A stretch of 64,000 nt of DNA from Semisulcospira habei (Eukaryota; Mollusca; Gastropoda; Semisulcospiridae). Under the pieces are notes generated by a model that was not told where the DNA came from, ran no database searches, and saw nothing but the letters and a program-made list of their open reading frames with translations. The position numbers and the translations under genes are program-made. The stretch spans positions 116,923,619-116,987,618 of the forward strand of contig BTPG01000005.1 of the NCBI GenBank assembly GCA_036245525.1, written 5' to 3'. This document shows, one piece after another, positions 41,905 through 52,167 of this stretch; position 1 is the first letter of the stretch; each line of letters starts with the position of its first letter.

Positions 41905-42075
41905 GTTAAATATTCATTAAGGTTTAGCGTCTTTTGTCCACCACAAAGACGAGGCACCGAAAAAGGTCTGAGCAAATTTTAACCCAGCTGGATTCGAACC
42001 CACGATCTTTCGGTAATATTATTCCGGATGACTCATTCTCGTAAATTGGAAGGGGTCAGTCACGACTCAGTTCCC
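41905..42075 (-). mobile_element. tRNA-like SINE remnant
   Basis: On the minus strand CGTGGGTTCGAATCCAGCTGG contains a perfect B box. Upstream, ACGAGAATGAGTCATCC has no good A box. Downstream GGTGCCTCGTCTTTGTGGTGG and CTAAACCTTAATGAATATT resemble a SINE body. Confidence 0.45.
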
Positions 42076-42239
42076 GCAACTCATGATTCGGCCTTTCACA
42101 GTCTCCAAGAAACAGATGATTGCAACACCGGCGGAGACTGCATCTCTGAAGTGAAAAGGATCACTTTTCTTTTATATATAAACATTCGTCCCAGAAAATA
42201 AATATTTAACACCATTGTTAATGTAACTATATTGCTTTG

Positions 42240-42460
42240 TATTCGCCGGAGCGCCTCAGTTACCGGCGCCGAGACTGTGAGCAGACGACACGATGGAAGT
42301 TGACAAAGCAGATTTGCTCGTCGTTTCGCCTCGGCGGTAACTGTAGTTTGGCGGCACGCCGCGATGAATATGGCTACTAGTCGCGAGTGATTGAAGCGCT
42401 TGAGCGCTCGAAGAAGCCGGGTGACAAAGCGACTGAGGCGGCGTTTAATATAGATAGCCC
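42240..42460. other. CpG-rich segment
   Basis: Local rise in CpG (CGGCGCCGAG, CGCCTCGGCGG, GCGGCACGCCGCG). It might be a promoter region, but no adjoining exon is convincing. Confidence 0.3.
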
Positions 42461-42841
42461 CGGCCTGGTCACTATTAATATTAGTTTTTAGTCAATTTCT
42501 TGATACCACTGTGTCAGAATACCGGCAAGTACAGCGGTTAAACTTTGCCTCCCCCCCCCCCACCCCCACCCCCCCCCACCCCCCCGGAACCGTTTCAGTC
42601 TCTGCGGTGAAGGGGTTCATGCTTGGATCGGCACTGCCGGGTGACTGAATAGCCGCGGTCGTTGTCTAGTTTGGATGATTGGATTGATTGACTCAGACTG
42701 ACTTATTCATTAGAGTATTGAGGAGAGTCAGTCAGTCATTCATTCACTGATTGACTTCCAAAACGGGAGGTATCTGTGGGAAAGTCACAGTCCTATATTG
42801 TACACCACTGTTCAGAAATGGGATACGGCCGCCAAGCAACT

Positions 42842-43310
42842 ACAGTCGACATCAGTGCCAATACGCATAAGTCGAACACGGATAAGTCGAACAACGCTTA
42901 ACTCATTCCCCCCAGCGCACGTATCTCCCAAATTTCAAAAGGCATCATCTAACGACTATATGCACCAGTTGCAGGAGATGGATCGACCATGATAATTCAA
43001 GGGCAGTGCCAGATCAGCTTGGCGCCGACTGAGGCGCGGCCAAGCTAATATGGCACTGCCATATTGCCCTTGAACTATTATCATGGTCGATCCATCTCCT
43101 GCTGTAGGGCGTCAGGCGGGCTGAATGGGTTAAAGTCGAACGAAATTCCACCCCCCCACCCCCCCCCCCCCCCCACCCCCCGGCCCGAAGCTGTGCAGTC
43201 TCAGTTTCCCAGTATGACTAATTTTCCAAAGCCGGGTAACTCATCGAACTCAGTCGCTTACTAAGTAGAATGACTTCGGATAAGTCGAACGTGTTTCTCC
43301 GCTCAAAAGT
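42842..43310. mobile_element. Repeat with GATAAGTCGAAC motifs, hosting a MITE
   Basis: CAGTCGACATCAG, GCATAAGTCGAACACGGATAAGTCGAAC on the left and AAAGTCGAACG, GGATAAGTCGAACG on the right flank the family A element. The TCGAAC words recall pogo/Tigger-type ends, but no matched terminus was found. Confidence 0.4.
42899..43133 (-). mobile_element. TTAA MITE, family A
   Basis: TTAACTCATTCCCCCCAGCG...GGCTGAATGGGTTAA; full hairpin with a small duplication in the right arm (ATGGCACTGCCATATTGCCC). Confidence 0.75.
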
Positions 43311-43319
43311 CATATATAA

Positions 43320-43321
<2 letters not shown>

Positions 43322-43411
<90 letters not shown>
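43322..43411. repeat. (AT)n microsatellite
   Basis: About 88 bp of AT. A shorter (AT)n (44240-44261) lies near the other side of the foldback. Confidence 0.9.
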
Positions 43412-43415
<4 letters not shown>

Positions 43416-44172
43416 TCATTAAATTCATTAAATTCTGAGAATGCTCTTGCTACGCTAATGCCATGGCCGAATTCCAGGCTGGTAATAATAATAATAATAA
43501 TTACGGTATTTATAATGCGCTTATCTTATAATAATTATAACTCTAAGCGCGCACTCACAACTCGCACACGCATGCGCACGCTTTGACAATGACTCACGTA
43601 CCACAAATAGTGAAAATACATTACGAAGGTCAGCTTGGGGTGGGGAGTGTAGTGATATAGTGCTAGAACTGTTGAAAGAGGTGAGTCATTTGAGGGCGGA
43701 CTGGAAGGAGGAGAGAGAGTGTTTCTGACGGAGAGAGAGTGGGAGGGTGTTCCAGGTGGATGGACCGTAGACGGAGAAGGAGCGGAGGCCGAAAGTGCTG
43801 AGTTTGGTGCGGGGGATGAGGACTGAGGCGGAGAGGGTCGGAGGCGGAGCGGAGGGAGCGGGAAGGAGTGTAGGGGTGAAGTAAGTTGGAGAGATAGGTA
43901 GGAGCGTAGTTGTTCAGGGATTTGTAGCAAAGAGACAGAATCTTGTATTGGATGCGTTGGGGGATGGGGAGCCAGTGAAGGAGCTTGAGCAGGGGAGTGG
44001 TGTGGTCGGATTTTTTCTTTCTAAGGACGAGGCGGGCAGCATTGTTCTGGACGCGCTGTAGAGTGAGAGTGGTAGAGTGAGGAAGGCCGTGGTAAGCTTA
44101 CATTGTGTCATCCATGGAATTCCATGGCATTAGCGTAGCAAGAGCATTTTCAGAATTTAATGAAAAATTACG
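43409..44172. mobile_element. Foldback element with a LINE in its loop
   Basis: AAATTCTGAGAATGCTCTTGC, TACGCTAATGCCATGG and GAATTCCA on the left are mirrored by TGGAATTCCATGGCATTAGCG and TAGCAAGAGCATTTTCAG, ATTTAATGAAAAATT on the right (44113-44172). The arms of about 60 bp are more than 90% matched; the LINE fragment fills the loop. Confidence 0.75.
43482..44108 (-). pseudogene. CR1/L2-like LINE 3' end (RT C-terminus)
   Basis: Minus-strand: (ATT)n tail at 43482-43503, UTR with TTATAATAATTATAACTCTAAGCGCG, then coding for NNAARLVLRKKKSDHTTPLL, LHWLPIPQRIQYK and YAPTYLSNLL, the typical C-terminal part after the RT. 5'-truncated near 44108. The first ~170 bp are almost identical to the insert at 62814-62985. 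Confidence 0.8.
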
Positions 44173-44299
44173 TCCCTTGAGCTATTCTGATTGAGTGCAT
44201 TTTTTGGCTTTGGGCGACGCCTTTGTTAAAAGTAAAGAATATATATATATATATATATATTCTGAAGACACTCCCCCCACTCCCTACCCCCACCCTTTA

Positions 44300-45254
44300 G
44301 GACTACAGTTGGAGTCAGACAAGGCTGCTTGCTCTCACCTACTCTTTTCAACATCTTCCTGGAAAGAATCATGACGGACGCTCTGAAAGATCATGAAGGA
44401 ACTGTCAGTATTGGAGGCAGAACAATCACAAACTTGCGCTTTGCGGACGACATTGATGGCCTTGCAGGAACAGAGAAGGAGCTAGCTCAGCTGGTGGAAA
44501 AGCTGGATAGTACAGCCATTACATATGGGATGGAAATCAGTGCAGAGAAGACCAAACTGATGACCAATAACGCCAGTGGCATTGGCACTGAAATCATGGT
44601 TGGAGGCAAAAAACTGGAAACAGTTAAGAAATTCAAATACTTAGGAGCCATTGTGACAGATGAGGGATCAAAACCAGAAATACTGTCCAGGATTGCGCAG
44701 ACAACAACAGCACTGACAAGATTGAAGACCATATGGAAGGACAGAAACATCACACTCTGCTCCAAGATCAGACTGATGCGCTCCTTAGTCATCTCAGTGT
44801 TCTTGTATGCCTGCGAGTCATGGACCCTCACAGCAGACCTTGAAAGGAGGATACAAGCCGCTGAAATGAGATGTTTTCGAAGGCTGCTTGGCATCTCATA
44901 CAGAGATCACATCACAAACGAGGAAGTGGGAAGCAGAATCAGGCAAGCCATCGGGCCCTATGAAGACTTATTAGCCATTGTGAGAAAACGCAAACTGAAG
45001 TGGTATGGGCATGTCACGCGTTCAGCAGGGCTTGCCAAAACAATCCTGCAATGCACTGTGCAAGGAGGACAAAGGAGAGGAGGACAGAGGAAAAGATGGG
45101 AGGACAATATCTCAGAGTGGACAGGACTGAAGCTGGGCGATACGCTGAGAATGGCAGAGAACAGAGAGGATTGGAGGGAGCTGGTTGCCAACTCATCAGT
45201 GGTGCCCCAACGGTCGGCAAGACTACGGGATATAGATAGATAGATAGATAGATA
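44300..45254 (+). pseudogene. RTE-like LINE, RT C-terminal half
   Basis: Plus-strand frame of about 310 codons with no stop until 45243: VGVRQGCLLSPTLFN at the start, NLRFADDIDGLAG (catalytic FADD) near residue 32, KFKYLGAIVTDEG, LYACESWTLTADLERR, RCFRRLLGISYRDHITNEEV and the basic RRGGQRKRWEDNI. The 3' end is (GATA)n directly after the stop (45228-45256), as in RTE-like LINEs. The endonuclease and RT fingers are missing (5' truncation at about 44300). Because the remaining frame is intact the insertion may be fairly young, but it cannot move by itself. The first 40 bp lie in frame upstream of the first ATG. Confidence 0.82.
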
Positions 45255-45256
45255 GC

Positions 45257-45548
45257 CACTAAACAAGGTACTGCGCCGGCAGTGAGTTTTGCAACGGACA
45301 CAGTCACCCCGCCAAAACCTCCCGCTCGCCGGACAACTATGACAAAGCCGACTCGATGCAACCGGCCTAACACTGCCTATATAGTAGTAAAATCTCCGAG
45401 CTTGGCTGTTCAGTTTGAACAGTTTGAAATTCTCAGTTTAGTACAGTTATCCGCCACTGACAAAAGTACAAGGATTCGGCCTACACCACACCCTGATTTA
45501 CTTCACTAGTCTTGGTACCGCCGACACGGCGCGGCTTTATTGTGAACG
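45257..45548. other. Unassigned intergenic DNA
   Basis: Nothing recognised. Confidence 0.4.
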
Positions 45549-46230
45549 ATTACTGAGGGGGAAACTGACAAATCGTTTAACTGATTTGGTAACGATTCAG
45601 TTGTATCATGTATTTGGTGTAAGCAAAGAATGGGTCGGCATACATCAAGCAAATTTGGGCTATTCAAATCAGTGAAAGGGCACCTGTAGTCTTTCAGTCT
45701 AATCGGCCTCAGTCTGCCGCTTGCGTTATTCCGTGATAAAATTACTACTCCCATGATGAAGGAAAAACAGAAGATACTAGTGGTAGAAAACCCTTTAAAA
45801 TAGAAACAAATAACGACGTTTCGAATCAAAGAAGGATCTTTGAGAACGTTTGTTTCCATGTCACCTGAAGAAGGATCTTTGATCCGAAACGTCGTTATTT
45901 GTTTCTATTTTAAAGGGTTTTCTACCACTATCTTCTGTTTTTCTTTCACATGAAACCCTAGCGGCAACAGTTTTACTACTCCCATGATGATTTTATGGGT
46001 GCATGACAAAGAGTTCCGGATCTTACTGAGGGGAAACTGAACTGACAAATCGTGTAATTGATCTGGTAACGATTCAGTTGTATATTTGGTGCCGTAAGAG
46101 CGGCAAAGAATGGGTCGGCATAGCGGTACACAAGCAAATTTGGCCGGGGCTGCTTTAGGCTCAGTGAAAGGTCACAGTCTTTCTAATTCCGACTCCCTCT
46201 GCTTGTTATTCCGTGAAATTATGATTTTAT
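45549..46230. repeat. Direct duplication around a palindrome
   Basis: TTACTGAGGGGGAAACTGACAAATCG...GGTAACGATTCAGTTGTAT...GCAAAGAATGGGTCGGCATA (45549-45745) recurs at 46022-46170. ACTACTCCCATGATGA also occurs twice (45745, 45975). Between them is the foldback 45763-45945. Confidence 0.75.
45763..45945. mobile_element. Foldback, possible Penelope-like 3' remnant
   Basis: AGTGGTAGAAAACCCTTTAAAATAG and CAAATAACGACGTTTCG on the left mirror CGAAACGTCGTTATTTG and CTATTTTAAAGGGTTTTCTACCAC on the right. The right side reads CCTGAAGAAGGATCTTTGATCCGAAACGTCG, a phrase common near the ends of Penelope-like elements. Confidence 0.55.
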
Positions 46231-46573
46231 GGGTGCATGACAAAGAGGTACTGATTTTACAAGACGGAAACAGTGAAAAGGTACACATGGTTTTTAAACA
46301 GCTACTATAAGCATGTCAGCGCTTGGATGGCGTGATGTTCACTTTGTTTCCGTGTAGTAACAAACGAACCGTCCATGATCATACTCGGCGAATTCATGTG
46401 GACTATTTCCGGAGTTCCCGGGTCTCACCGTCTGAAATTGTGGTAACATACAGATCTCCTCTACACTGTAGTCAAGGATTTATGAGTGTAGCGGTTATGT
46501 TCGGCGATGGAGTATTTTAATACCTGTACAATATTTCATCGTCAGTATCTGACACTATGTAGCCTTCCAGCCT
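46231..46573. other. Unassigned intergenic DNA
   Basis: Nothing recognised. Confidence 0.35.
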
Positions 46574-46612
46574 AAAAAAAAAAAATAAAAAAAAAAAAAA
46601 AAAAAAAAAAAG
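46574..46612. repeat. A-rich homopolymer
   Basis: Run of A with one T; possibly a retroelement tail, but no element body is recognised to its left. Confidence 0.8.
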
Positions 46613-46840
46613 CCGTCCGCAAGAGGGGGAGGGGGTACACATTAATGGGAAGACAAGCGACAGTCCAGCCTCATAATTTTCTTAAATGAAACATAAGTCT
46701 TATACATGTTTTTTTCTCTCTCAAAATCTGTTTTTCCACAAATAAATAATAAATAAAATAATAGAAAAAATGAAAATCTTATAAATGCTAATTTGTCTCC
46801 AAATTTTTTTTCTCCGATAATAGGGGGAGAGGGGGTGTTC

Positions 46841-46841
<1 letters not shown>

Positions 46842-46912
<71 letters not shown>
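46842..46912. repeat. (CA)n microsatellite
   Basis: About 70 bp of CA, with a degenerate CA-rich flank to 46975. Confidence 0.9.
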
Positions 46913-46915
<3 letters not shown>

Positions 46916-47088
46916 CACCGGCGCACACGCAGACGTACACACAGACGCGCGCACACACACACGTAACCACACAGAAACGGGCAGACACAAGAGTATCAAG
47001 TGTTTATTCTTTTGTAACCTCAAGTGCATAACATGATAGATATAAAATACTGGTTCATTCAGTATTTTTGCATTGCCTCTTGTACAAT

Positions 47089-47121
47089 ACGACGTCGGCC
47101 CGATGGCCTTTTGCGCACTGG
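47089..47121. mobile_element. Family E half hairpin
   Basis: GACGTCGGCCCGATGGCCTTTTGCGCACTGGG equals the right arm of 6686-6791. Confidence 0.5.
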
Positions 47122-47165
47122 GTTCTTATTCTTAAAGTACACTGAAAAACCAAGTGTATATGTAC

Positions 47166-47404
47166 AGCAGGCGGGGAACAGTTACCCCGAGGGGGTAGGA
47201 TTCCACTTTTTGGTTTGGTCAGTGTGTCAAAACTCGACCCCCAAAAAAACGTAAAAGGGGGGGGGGGGGGTGTCCACAAACACCTAAAAAAAGGGACTGT
47301 TTTAGCATTTTAAAGAATTGGTGTGTGGGGGAGGGGGGTCCAGAATCCCTGAACCTACCTCCCCCCCCCCTGCCCCCGCCCCAACCCCCAGATCCGCCCC
47401 TGCA
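47166..47404. mobile_element. MITE with GATCCGCCCCTG end, G/C-rich
   Basis: Right end GATCCGCCCCTG at 47393-47404; interior TTCCACTTTTTGGTTTGG and G/C runs match 9369-9768. The left end CAGGCGGGGAACAG is altered. Confidence 0.6.
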
Positions 47405-47518
47405 CAGCATAGCTGTTTTAAGAGTGTGATCACCCGTATGAGCGATCACCTGTCATTAATTAAGACCATAATTGAACTAACTACATAAATGATGGTCTTT
47501 AGTGACACGTGACACTTA

Positions 47519-47828
47519 CTGCCTTTTAAAGTACCATTACGAGTAAATCTAAAGACACATTTCAGCACCACTTGCGTTCATTTGTCGACACATCTAATGA
47601 ACTTTAACAGCAATTTGGACATGCAGCAAACACACACGCCTAGTCGCGCTTATTTATTATGCGCACCCATTAGCGTGTCAGTCTTTTTAGCTGTTTTTCG
47701 TACTGCCGGATATCGTTGTATTTGAGAACGGAATGGAGTCATTGTCAGGGTTACTGACTTGATATTAAGACGACCTGTGCTGAACTGGATTATCCTGTGT
47801 CTAAATGAACCATAACTATACCCGTATG
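47519..47828 (-). mobile_element. Dispersed ~310 bp repeat, copy 2
   Basis: Reverse complement of 18358-18666 with about 80-85% visible identity. Confidence 0.7.
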
Positions 47829-47877
47829 TAGTGTTTCATAACCATCTGTTACAAAAGTGCATATCTGAACTGTTATG

Positions 47878-48560
47878 GCGGTAGTGGGGCTGAGTTAGTA
47901 TACCTCGCCCTGTACCTAGATTAAACGCACCAGCGGCGCCAATGTTGCTTTCGCCGCACCAGAACGGTCGCTCGGACCGGTCATGAGCACCAAAACTGCG
48001 CGCGCAGGTAGGCTTCTGCACTTGTAGTGTGGTCTCGTACGCGGTTCACGCGGAAGATTGTGATCGCAGTTGAGAAAAACGGTTCGTTTCCGGTTTTACT
48101 TTTAGCGCCTTTTCATGTACCTCCCCTAACACGCCAATTTTGTGTAGAGATGGCAGAGGCTTGTGTCATGCCCCACGCCCCTGAATCAAGTCCATTGTAC
48201 TTGTAGTGCGCTCATCTCTCGAACTTCAACTACACGGTGCTTTCTGCCGCAAACGACGCAGATGTCGCAAAATCACCACCATTGAGGAAAAAAAAATATT
48301 TTTCAAATCGGCCAAATCGCGTAATGTTTCGTGGTGTTAGCATAAGGATGCATTATTGCCGGATTGCATATGGGAAACGGTTTATTTTTTATTTTGCAGC
48401 AATCAAACGACGGTCACGTGATTCTTTCTCCGAGATTCCTCATTACAGGTGCAGAAAGCACACGCTCTAAACCGATCTGGTGCAAAAATAGCAACAATGG
48501 CGCCGCTGGTGCGTTTAACCTAGGCACAGGGCGAGGTATACACTCAGCGGTAGCGGGCCT
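47878..48560. mobile_element. Foldback element, ~90 bp inverted ends
   Basis: GGCGGTAGTGGGGCTGAG, TATACCTCGCCCTGTACCTAG, TAAACGCACCAGCGGCGCC on the left are mirrored at 48470-48560. The 500 bp inside is unique and has no convincing gene. Confidence 0.7.
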
Positions 48561-48628
48561 TTAAGGCTACCGAAAAAGAAAAAAAAAAACAACAACAACA
48601 ACAACAGGCGGCTGCTCAAACAGGTTGT

Positions 48629-48837
48629 ATATTTAGCCCCGAGTCCCTACAGCAGGAGATTGGTTGACCATGATAATTCAAGGGTAGTGCCAGATTTGCT
48701 TGGCGCCTGAAGGCGCCAAGCTAATTTGGCACTACCCTTGAATTATCATGGTCAACCCACCTCCTGCAACTGATACACAGTCGATAAGTAACACTTCTCA
48801 AAGTTGGGAAATGCACCCGTGGGGCTAAAAGGGTTAA
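48629..48837 (+). mobile_element. TTAA MITE, family A
   Basis: TATTTAGCCCCGAGTCCC...GTGGGGCTAAAAGGGTTAA; left TTAA changed to TATTTA. Hairpin arms nearly perfect. Confidence 0.8.
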
Positions 48838-48964
48838 TATCATTTGACACAATGGAATGTTCACAATCAGTATCTTGTATACATGTAGAAACAGACTGTC
48901 GCCATGTCCGGTGTCATCCAAACATGGAACTTTATTACGCAGTCCAGTTTCCTGGTTAGGAAGA

Positions 48965-49212
48965 TTAACGCCTTCACTGCCAATGGACGCAGACTGGTGG
49001 GCTTTTCAGTGTTGTTGTTGTTGTTTTGTTTTTTTAATCGGCTGTATTAATTCAAAGCCAAAGAGCCCGAGCCATCCAGGGAGCATGTACAAAGCGGTAT
49101 CAGCAAGAGGCATAGATCCTCACGAGCTCCCGTAACTGCGGGGGCTCATGAGGATCTATGTCTCTTGCATTTGGGTGTTGCTAGCAGTGTTCCGGCAGTG
49201 AAGGGGTTGATA
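48965..49212 (+). mobile_element. TTAA MITE, family C with extra left sequence
   Basis: TTAACGCCTTCACTGCCAATGG...CCGGCAGTGAAGGGGTTGA; hairpin CATAGATCCTCACGAGCTCCCG / GGGGCTCATGAGGATCTATG. Confidence 0.7.
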
Positions 49213-49304
49213 ATTGCACCGTACCAGCTTCCCGATTCACACACAATGTACTTGAAATGCAATTCTCAGCTCTGATGTAAAATCACCACCATCAGTGGGC
49301 CCTT

Positions 49305-49375
49305 GTTTGTGAAAAAGCGAGATTTTCATTGTAAAACTGCGAAAATCTCACATTTCTTAAACACTCTCTCTACAC
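49305..49375. repeat. Imperfect hairpin related to 13733-13825
   Basis: GTGAAAAAGCGAGATTTTCATTGT and GCGAAAATCTCACATTTCTTAAAC. Confidence 0.5.
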
Positions 49376-49439
49376 CATGACCCAACCTATTGTGACCCGC
49401 TGATCATGGGCCTACACACTGGCACACACAGACGGACGT

Positions 49440-49690
49440 GTGTAGGCTACACACGACTCTTCGCACCAGTGTGGGCGTAGCGACAGCCATTCTGAAGAAG
49501 AATAATAGCACGAGCAGGGAAATTACGTCATTATAAGCTTTACGTTATGACTTCCTTAGTCTGACGACGCCTTGTACACAATGACGAAACTGACGTTTTC
49601 GTCACTCATCGTAGTACAAACATTTTACGTAAGAGAGCATCAAGCTGATATTCCTACTATAACAAAATTTAGGGTCAGAATTTGACAATC
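49440..49690 (-). mobile_element. Decayed partial copy of the ~750 bp repeat
   Basis: On the minus strand it shows GATGAGTGACG, GACGTAATTTCCCTGCTCGTGCTATTATTCTTC and AGAATGGCTGTCGC, matching 3360-3500. Confidence 0.55.
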
Positions 49691-49907
49691 ATACCCAAGA
49701 GTCGGGTCAAATAGCAGGCGCATATGAATACTGGTTATGAAATATCATTCGGGTATTAATGATAAGATTGTTTTGCTTTTTCATAAAAAAACAAAAAAAC
49801 AAAGATTTTTAACTGTTTTAAAATGACCCTCGCACTGACACTGTGGTCATGTGGTGGGTTTGTGTGTGCGTTCAGGTTTTCCTGTTTTTCTGTTTTTTTG
49901 TCGCACG

Positions 49908-49933
49908 AGGGGGGGGGGGGGGGGGGGGGGGGG
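49908..49933. repeat. G homopolymer
   Basis: A run of about 24 G, then GAGGGG. Confidence 0.85.
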
Positions 49934-49988
49934 AGGGGCTGGGGCCAGAGGATGGGCGAGAAACTGAGAAGTGTGTGAGATTATAAGG

Positions 49989-50118
49989 TATTGGTAGCAT
50001 GGTTTCGGGAGGTCAAAGGAACCATTGTACCCCTCAGGCCTTCGCTCTTCGGGGTACAATGGTTCCTTTGACCTCCCTTAGGCCTACAAGAGTCCCTGCA
50101 GCAAACCCCTGCTACCAA
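49989..50118. mobile_element. Hairpin with perfect 27 bp inner arms
   Basis: GGGAGGTCAAAGGAACCATTG pairs exactly with its complement ending at 50077; an outer ATTGGTAGCA/TGCTACCAAT pair brackets it. Confidence 0.75.
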
Positions 50119-50879
50119 TGACGTATTTGTTTTCATTTCTCCACTATTATCCTAAAAGAAATCAAGCTGAAATCGTTCGATCTGGATTACGCCAGACATT
50201 ACTGACGTCAAAAGAGTATCATGTAAATCTAATAGACTTGTGACGTAATTTAAGATCTTTCATGACGTTGCAGTCTGCATGACTAGCAGAATGGTCTACA
50301 AATTGTCAGTGAAAGAGGTGCGTGATTGTTTGCCTAAATAAAAAGTAAATGTTTCAATAAAATTGTACATAGGATGCTCATGTGCTTTCGATTCTGCAAA
50401 GATTCTTTCTTTAGTGGTCTGTTACACACTATTGCTGCAGATGTGTGCTACAAACAACTCCAGTAGAGTGCCTGCTGTTTCGAACAACACTAAGTGACTT
50501 CGTACTTTATAACGTTTAGGTGGACTTTTACATAACAAAACTGGCATACAAGACGCGTCAGATGGAGGGCTAAAAAAGGTCTGCCATTAGTCGCTACAAG
50601 GAATTTTGTAGCTCGGTCATGTGGTACAGTTTGCGCTAAATGGATTGGTCGTGTGACGTAGGGATAAAACAAACTTAATTATACCACTGTAATAATGTGG
50701 CTGAAATTGTACACGAGCATGCGTCTTTCGCACGCGTGTATCCGAGTGTGTATATGCGTCGAGAGATGCATGATGGGTGATTATCTGCCAGTGTGCACAC
50801 GCTTTAGAGGAATTATTTCAATGCTTGTTTTATGGCGTACTCCAACACAAAGTCTGTCTTACAATATTCGTTAACATGA
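50119..50879. other. Intergenic DNA, no gene seen
   Basis: Nothing recognised. Confidence 0.4.
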
Positions 50880-51204
50880 TTCATTTATTTATTTAGCATA
50901 TATTTAGCAACGTATGTAAATTCCACGAGAAGGTACAGTTGGCCAGGCGGTGTGCGGGTGTGCGTGCGTGCGTGTGTGTGTGTTCCTGCGGGTGTAAGTG
51001 TGTGCACCTGATGATAAACTCCGAATTACTGTGATATTATAGTTTATTTTAAATGTATCTATTTAACAATGTTTGTACACTCTTTAGCAATACAATTATG
51101 ACTACTGTGACTATCTTTTATGCTGTTTTAGCGTAATGATTCCAGCAAAGAAAATTTGTCGGCCAGACTGACACAATAAAGTTTCTGAATCTGAATCTGA
51201 AATG
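50880..51204 (+). mobile_element. LINE 3' UTR with (TGAATC)n tail
   Basis: Ends GACACAATAAAGTTTCTGAATCTGAATCTGAA: a polyadenylation-like AATAAA followed by a short tandem tail, usual for animal LINE 3' ends. No coding part retained. Confidence 0.55.
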
Positions 51205-51715
51205 TGCTTCCGAAAATTGCAACGCACTGCAATCTTCACTCAGAAAATTTAAGTTCATATAAGAGGTACGAAGCTGATTAACACATTCTTCAAATCTAGC
51301 TATATGCAAAATATCAAATAATTTTGGACTGAAATGCAGGTCAACCGTTTTTCATAAAACGGCAATTGTCTCGTGAATGAGTATTCTGATTTCAATACCC
51401 TTGGAGTCACGAGAAATAGAAGATGTGGGGTCACCAGCCCACCCCTTCCCTAAACAAAAGATTAATTTAATTAACTCACTAATTAGACTAATGAACTCCA
51501 ATCATTACAATCACCTCTTTGTTTTTCTAGCCATATTAGTTCCATTTAGGAAATCATTGAAGCTACGTTTTTATCGGCTGTCAACACGTGATTATTAAGG
51601 CAGATACCCCACCCCACCTAAATTATTAATGCTGTCATTTTAAAAGTCTAATTAGTCTATCAATGTTTACAATGGGATTAATTATAGCATCAAAAATATT
51701 ATATTACATTATAAA
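51205..51715. other. Left flank of the Polinton
   Basis: AT-rich. It probably contains the element's left terminal repeat, but I could not identify it without the matching right end. Confidence 0.4.
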
Positions 51716-51946
51716 ATGAATCAAGACAAATTACTTCTTCTAAGCAATATCTGTGCTGTAGAAAACAAAGAATTAGACTCTAAAAAACAGCGCCTTCTCT
51801 GTGTAGTTGTTTATGGAAAATCAAAAGCTTTTCTCAGAAAACAATATATGACAGAAGATATAGAATCTCTCACTGCTGACGAGCTAATCAAACTACATGC
51901 TAAATATGAAAATCACATTGCTTCACTAATGTCTGCCTATACATAA
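51716..51946 (+). CDS. Small Polinton-region protein, unknown
   Basis: 76 codons from ATG to TAA, intact. Charged, largely helical, no membrane segment (ELDSKKQRLLCVVVYGKSKAF; ESLTADELIKLHAKYENH). I do not recognise a family. It is the first gene of the plus-strand cluster and is followed 5 bp later by another frame, so the two may once have been one gene or a translationally coupled pair. Confidence 0.5.
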   Translation: MNQDKLLLLSNICAVENKELDSKKQRLLCVVVYGKSKAFLRKQYMTEDIESLTADELIKLHAKYENHIASLMSAYT

Positions 51947-51951
51947 AAGCT

Positions 51952-52167
51952 GTGAGTCACTTCCTACCTGTTGATAGTGACAGTCTATCACACGATCTCA
52001 AAAGCAACCCTATTGTTTCAAGTTCAATCGGTAAATTAGCATGCCTTATGTTTTACAAGTTTGGGAATTACCTTGCACCTGTGGTAACCTTGCTTGTTAC
52101 TGGGAATCATATTGATTTTTCAAAAATAAAATTTAAAGCAGAAGAAAAATGGACGAGACCCAGATGA
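51952..52167 (+). CDS. Second small frame, unknown, no good start
   Basis: Open for 72 codons but begins at GTG/TTG-type codons rather than ATG; the first internal ATG is at residue 34 (LMFYKFGNYLAPVVTLL). A hydrophobic stretch near residues 35-50 suggests a membrane segment. It overlaps the start of the next gene by 19 bp. It may be the end of a frameshifted larger gene beginning at 51716. Function unknown. Confidence 0.35.
   Translation: MSHFLPVDSDSLSHDLKSNPIVSSSIGKLACLMFYKFGNYLAPVVTLLVTGNHIDFSKIKFKAEEKWTRPR

Noticed and set aside
42240..42460. CpG island promoter of a gene
   Set aside because: CpG-rich, but no supported exon or core promoter beside it; listed only as a low-confidence segment.
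43535..43930. 131-codon Ser/Pro-rich minus-strand frame as a host gene
   Set aside because: It is the frameshifted C-terminal part and UTR of a CR1/L2-like LINE.
46642..47029. Cys/Val-rich frames
   Set aside because: Translations of the (CA)n tract.
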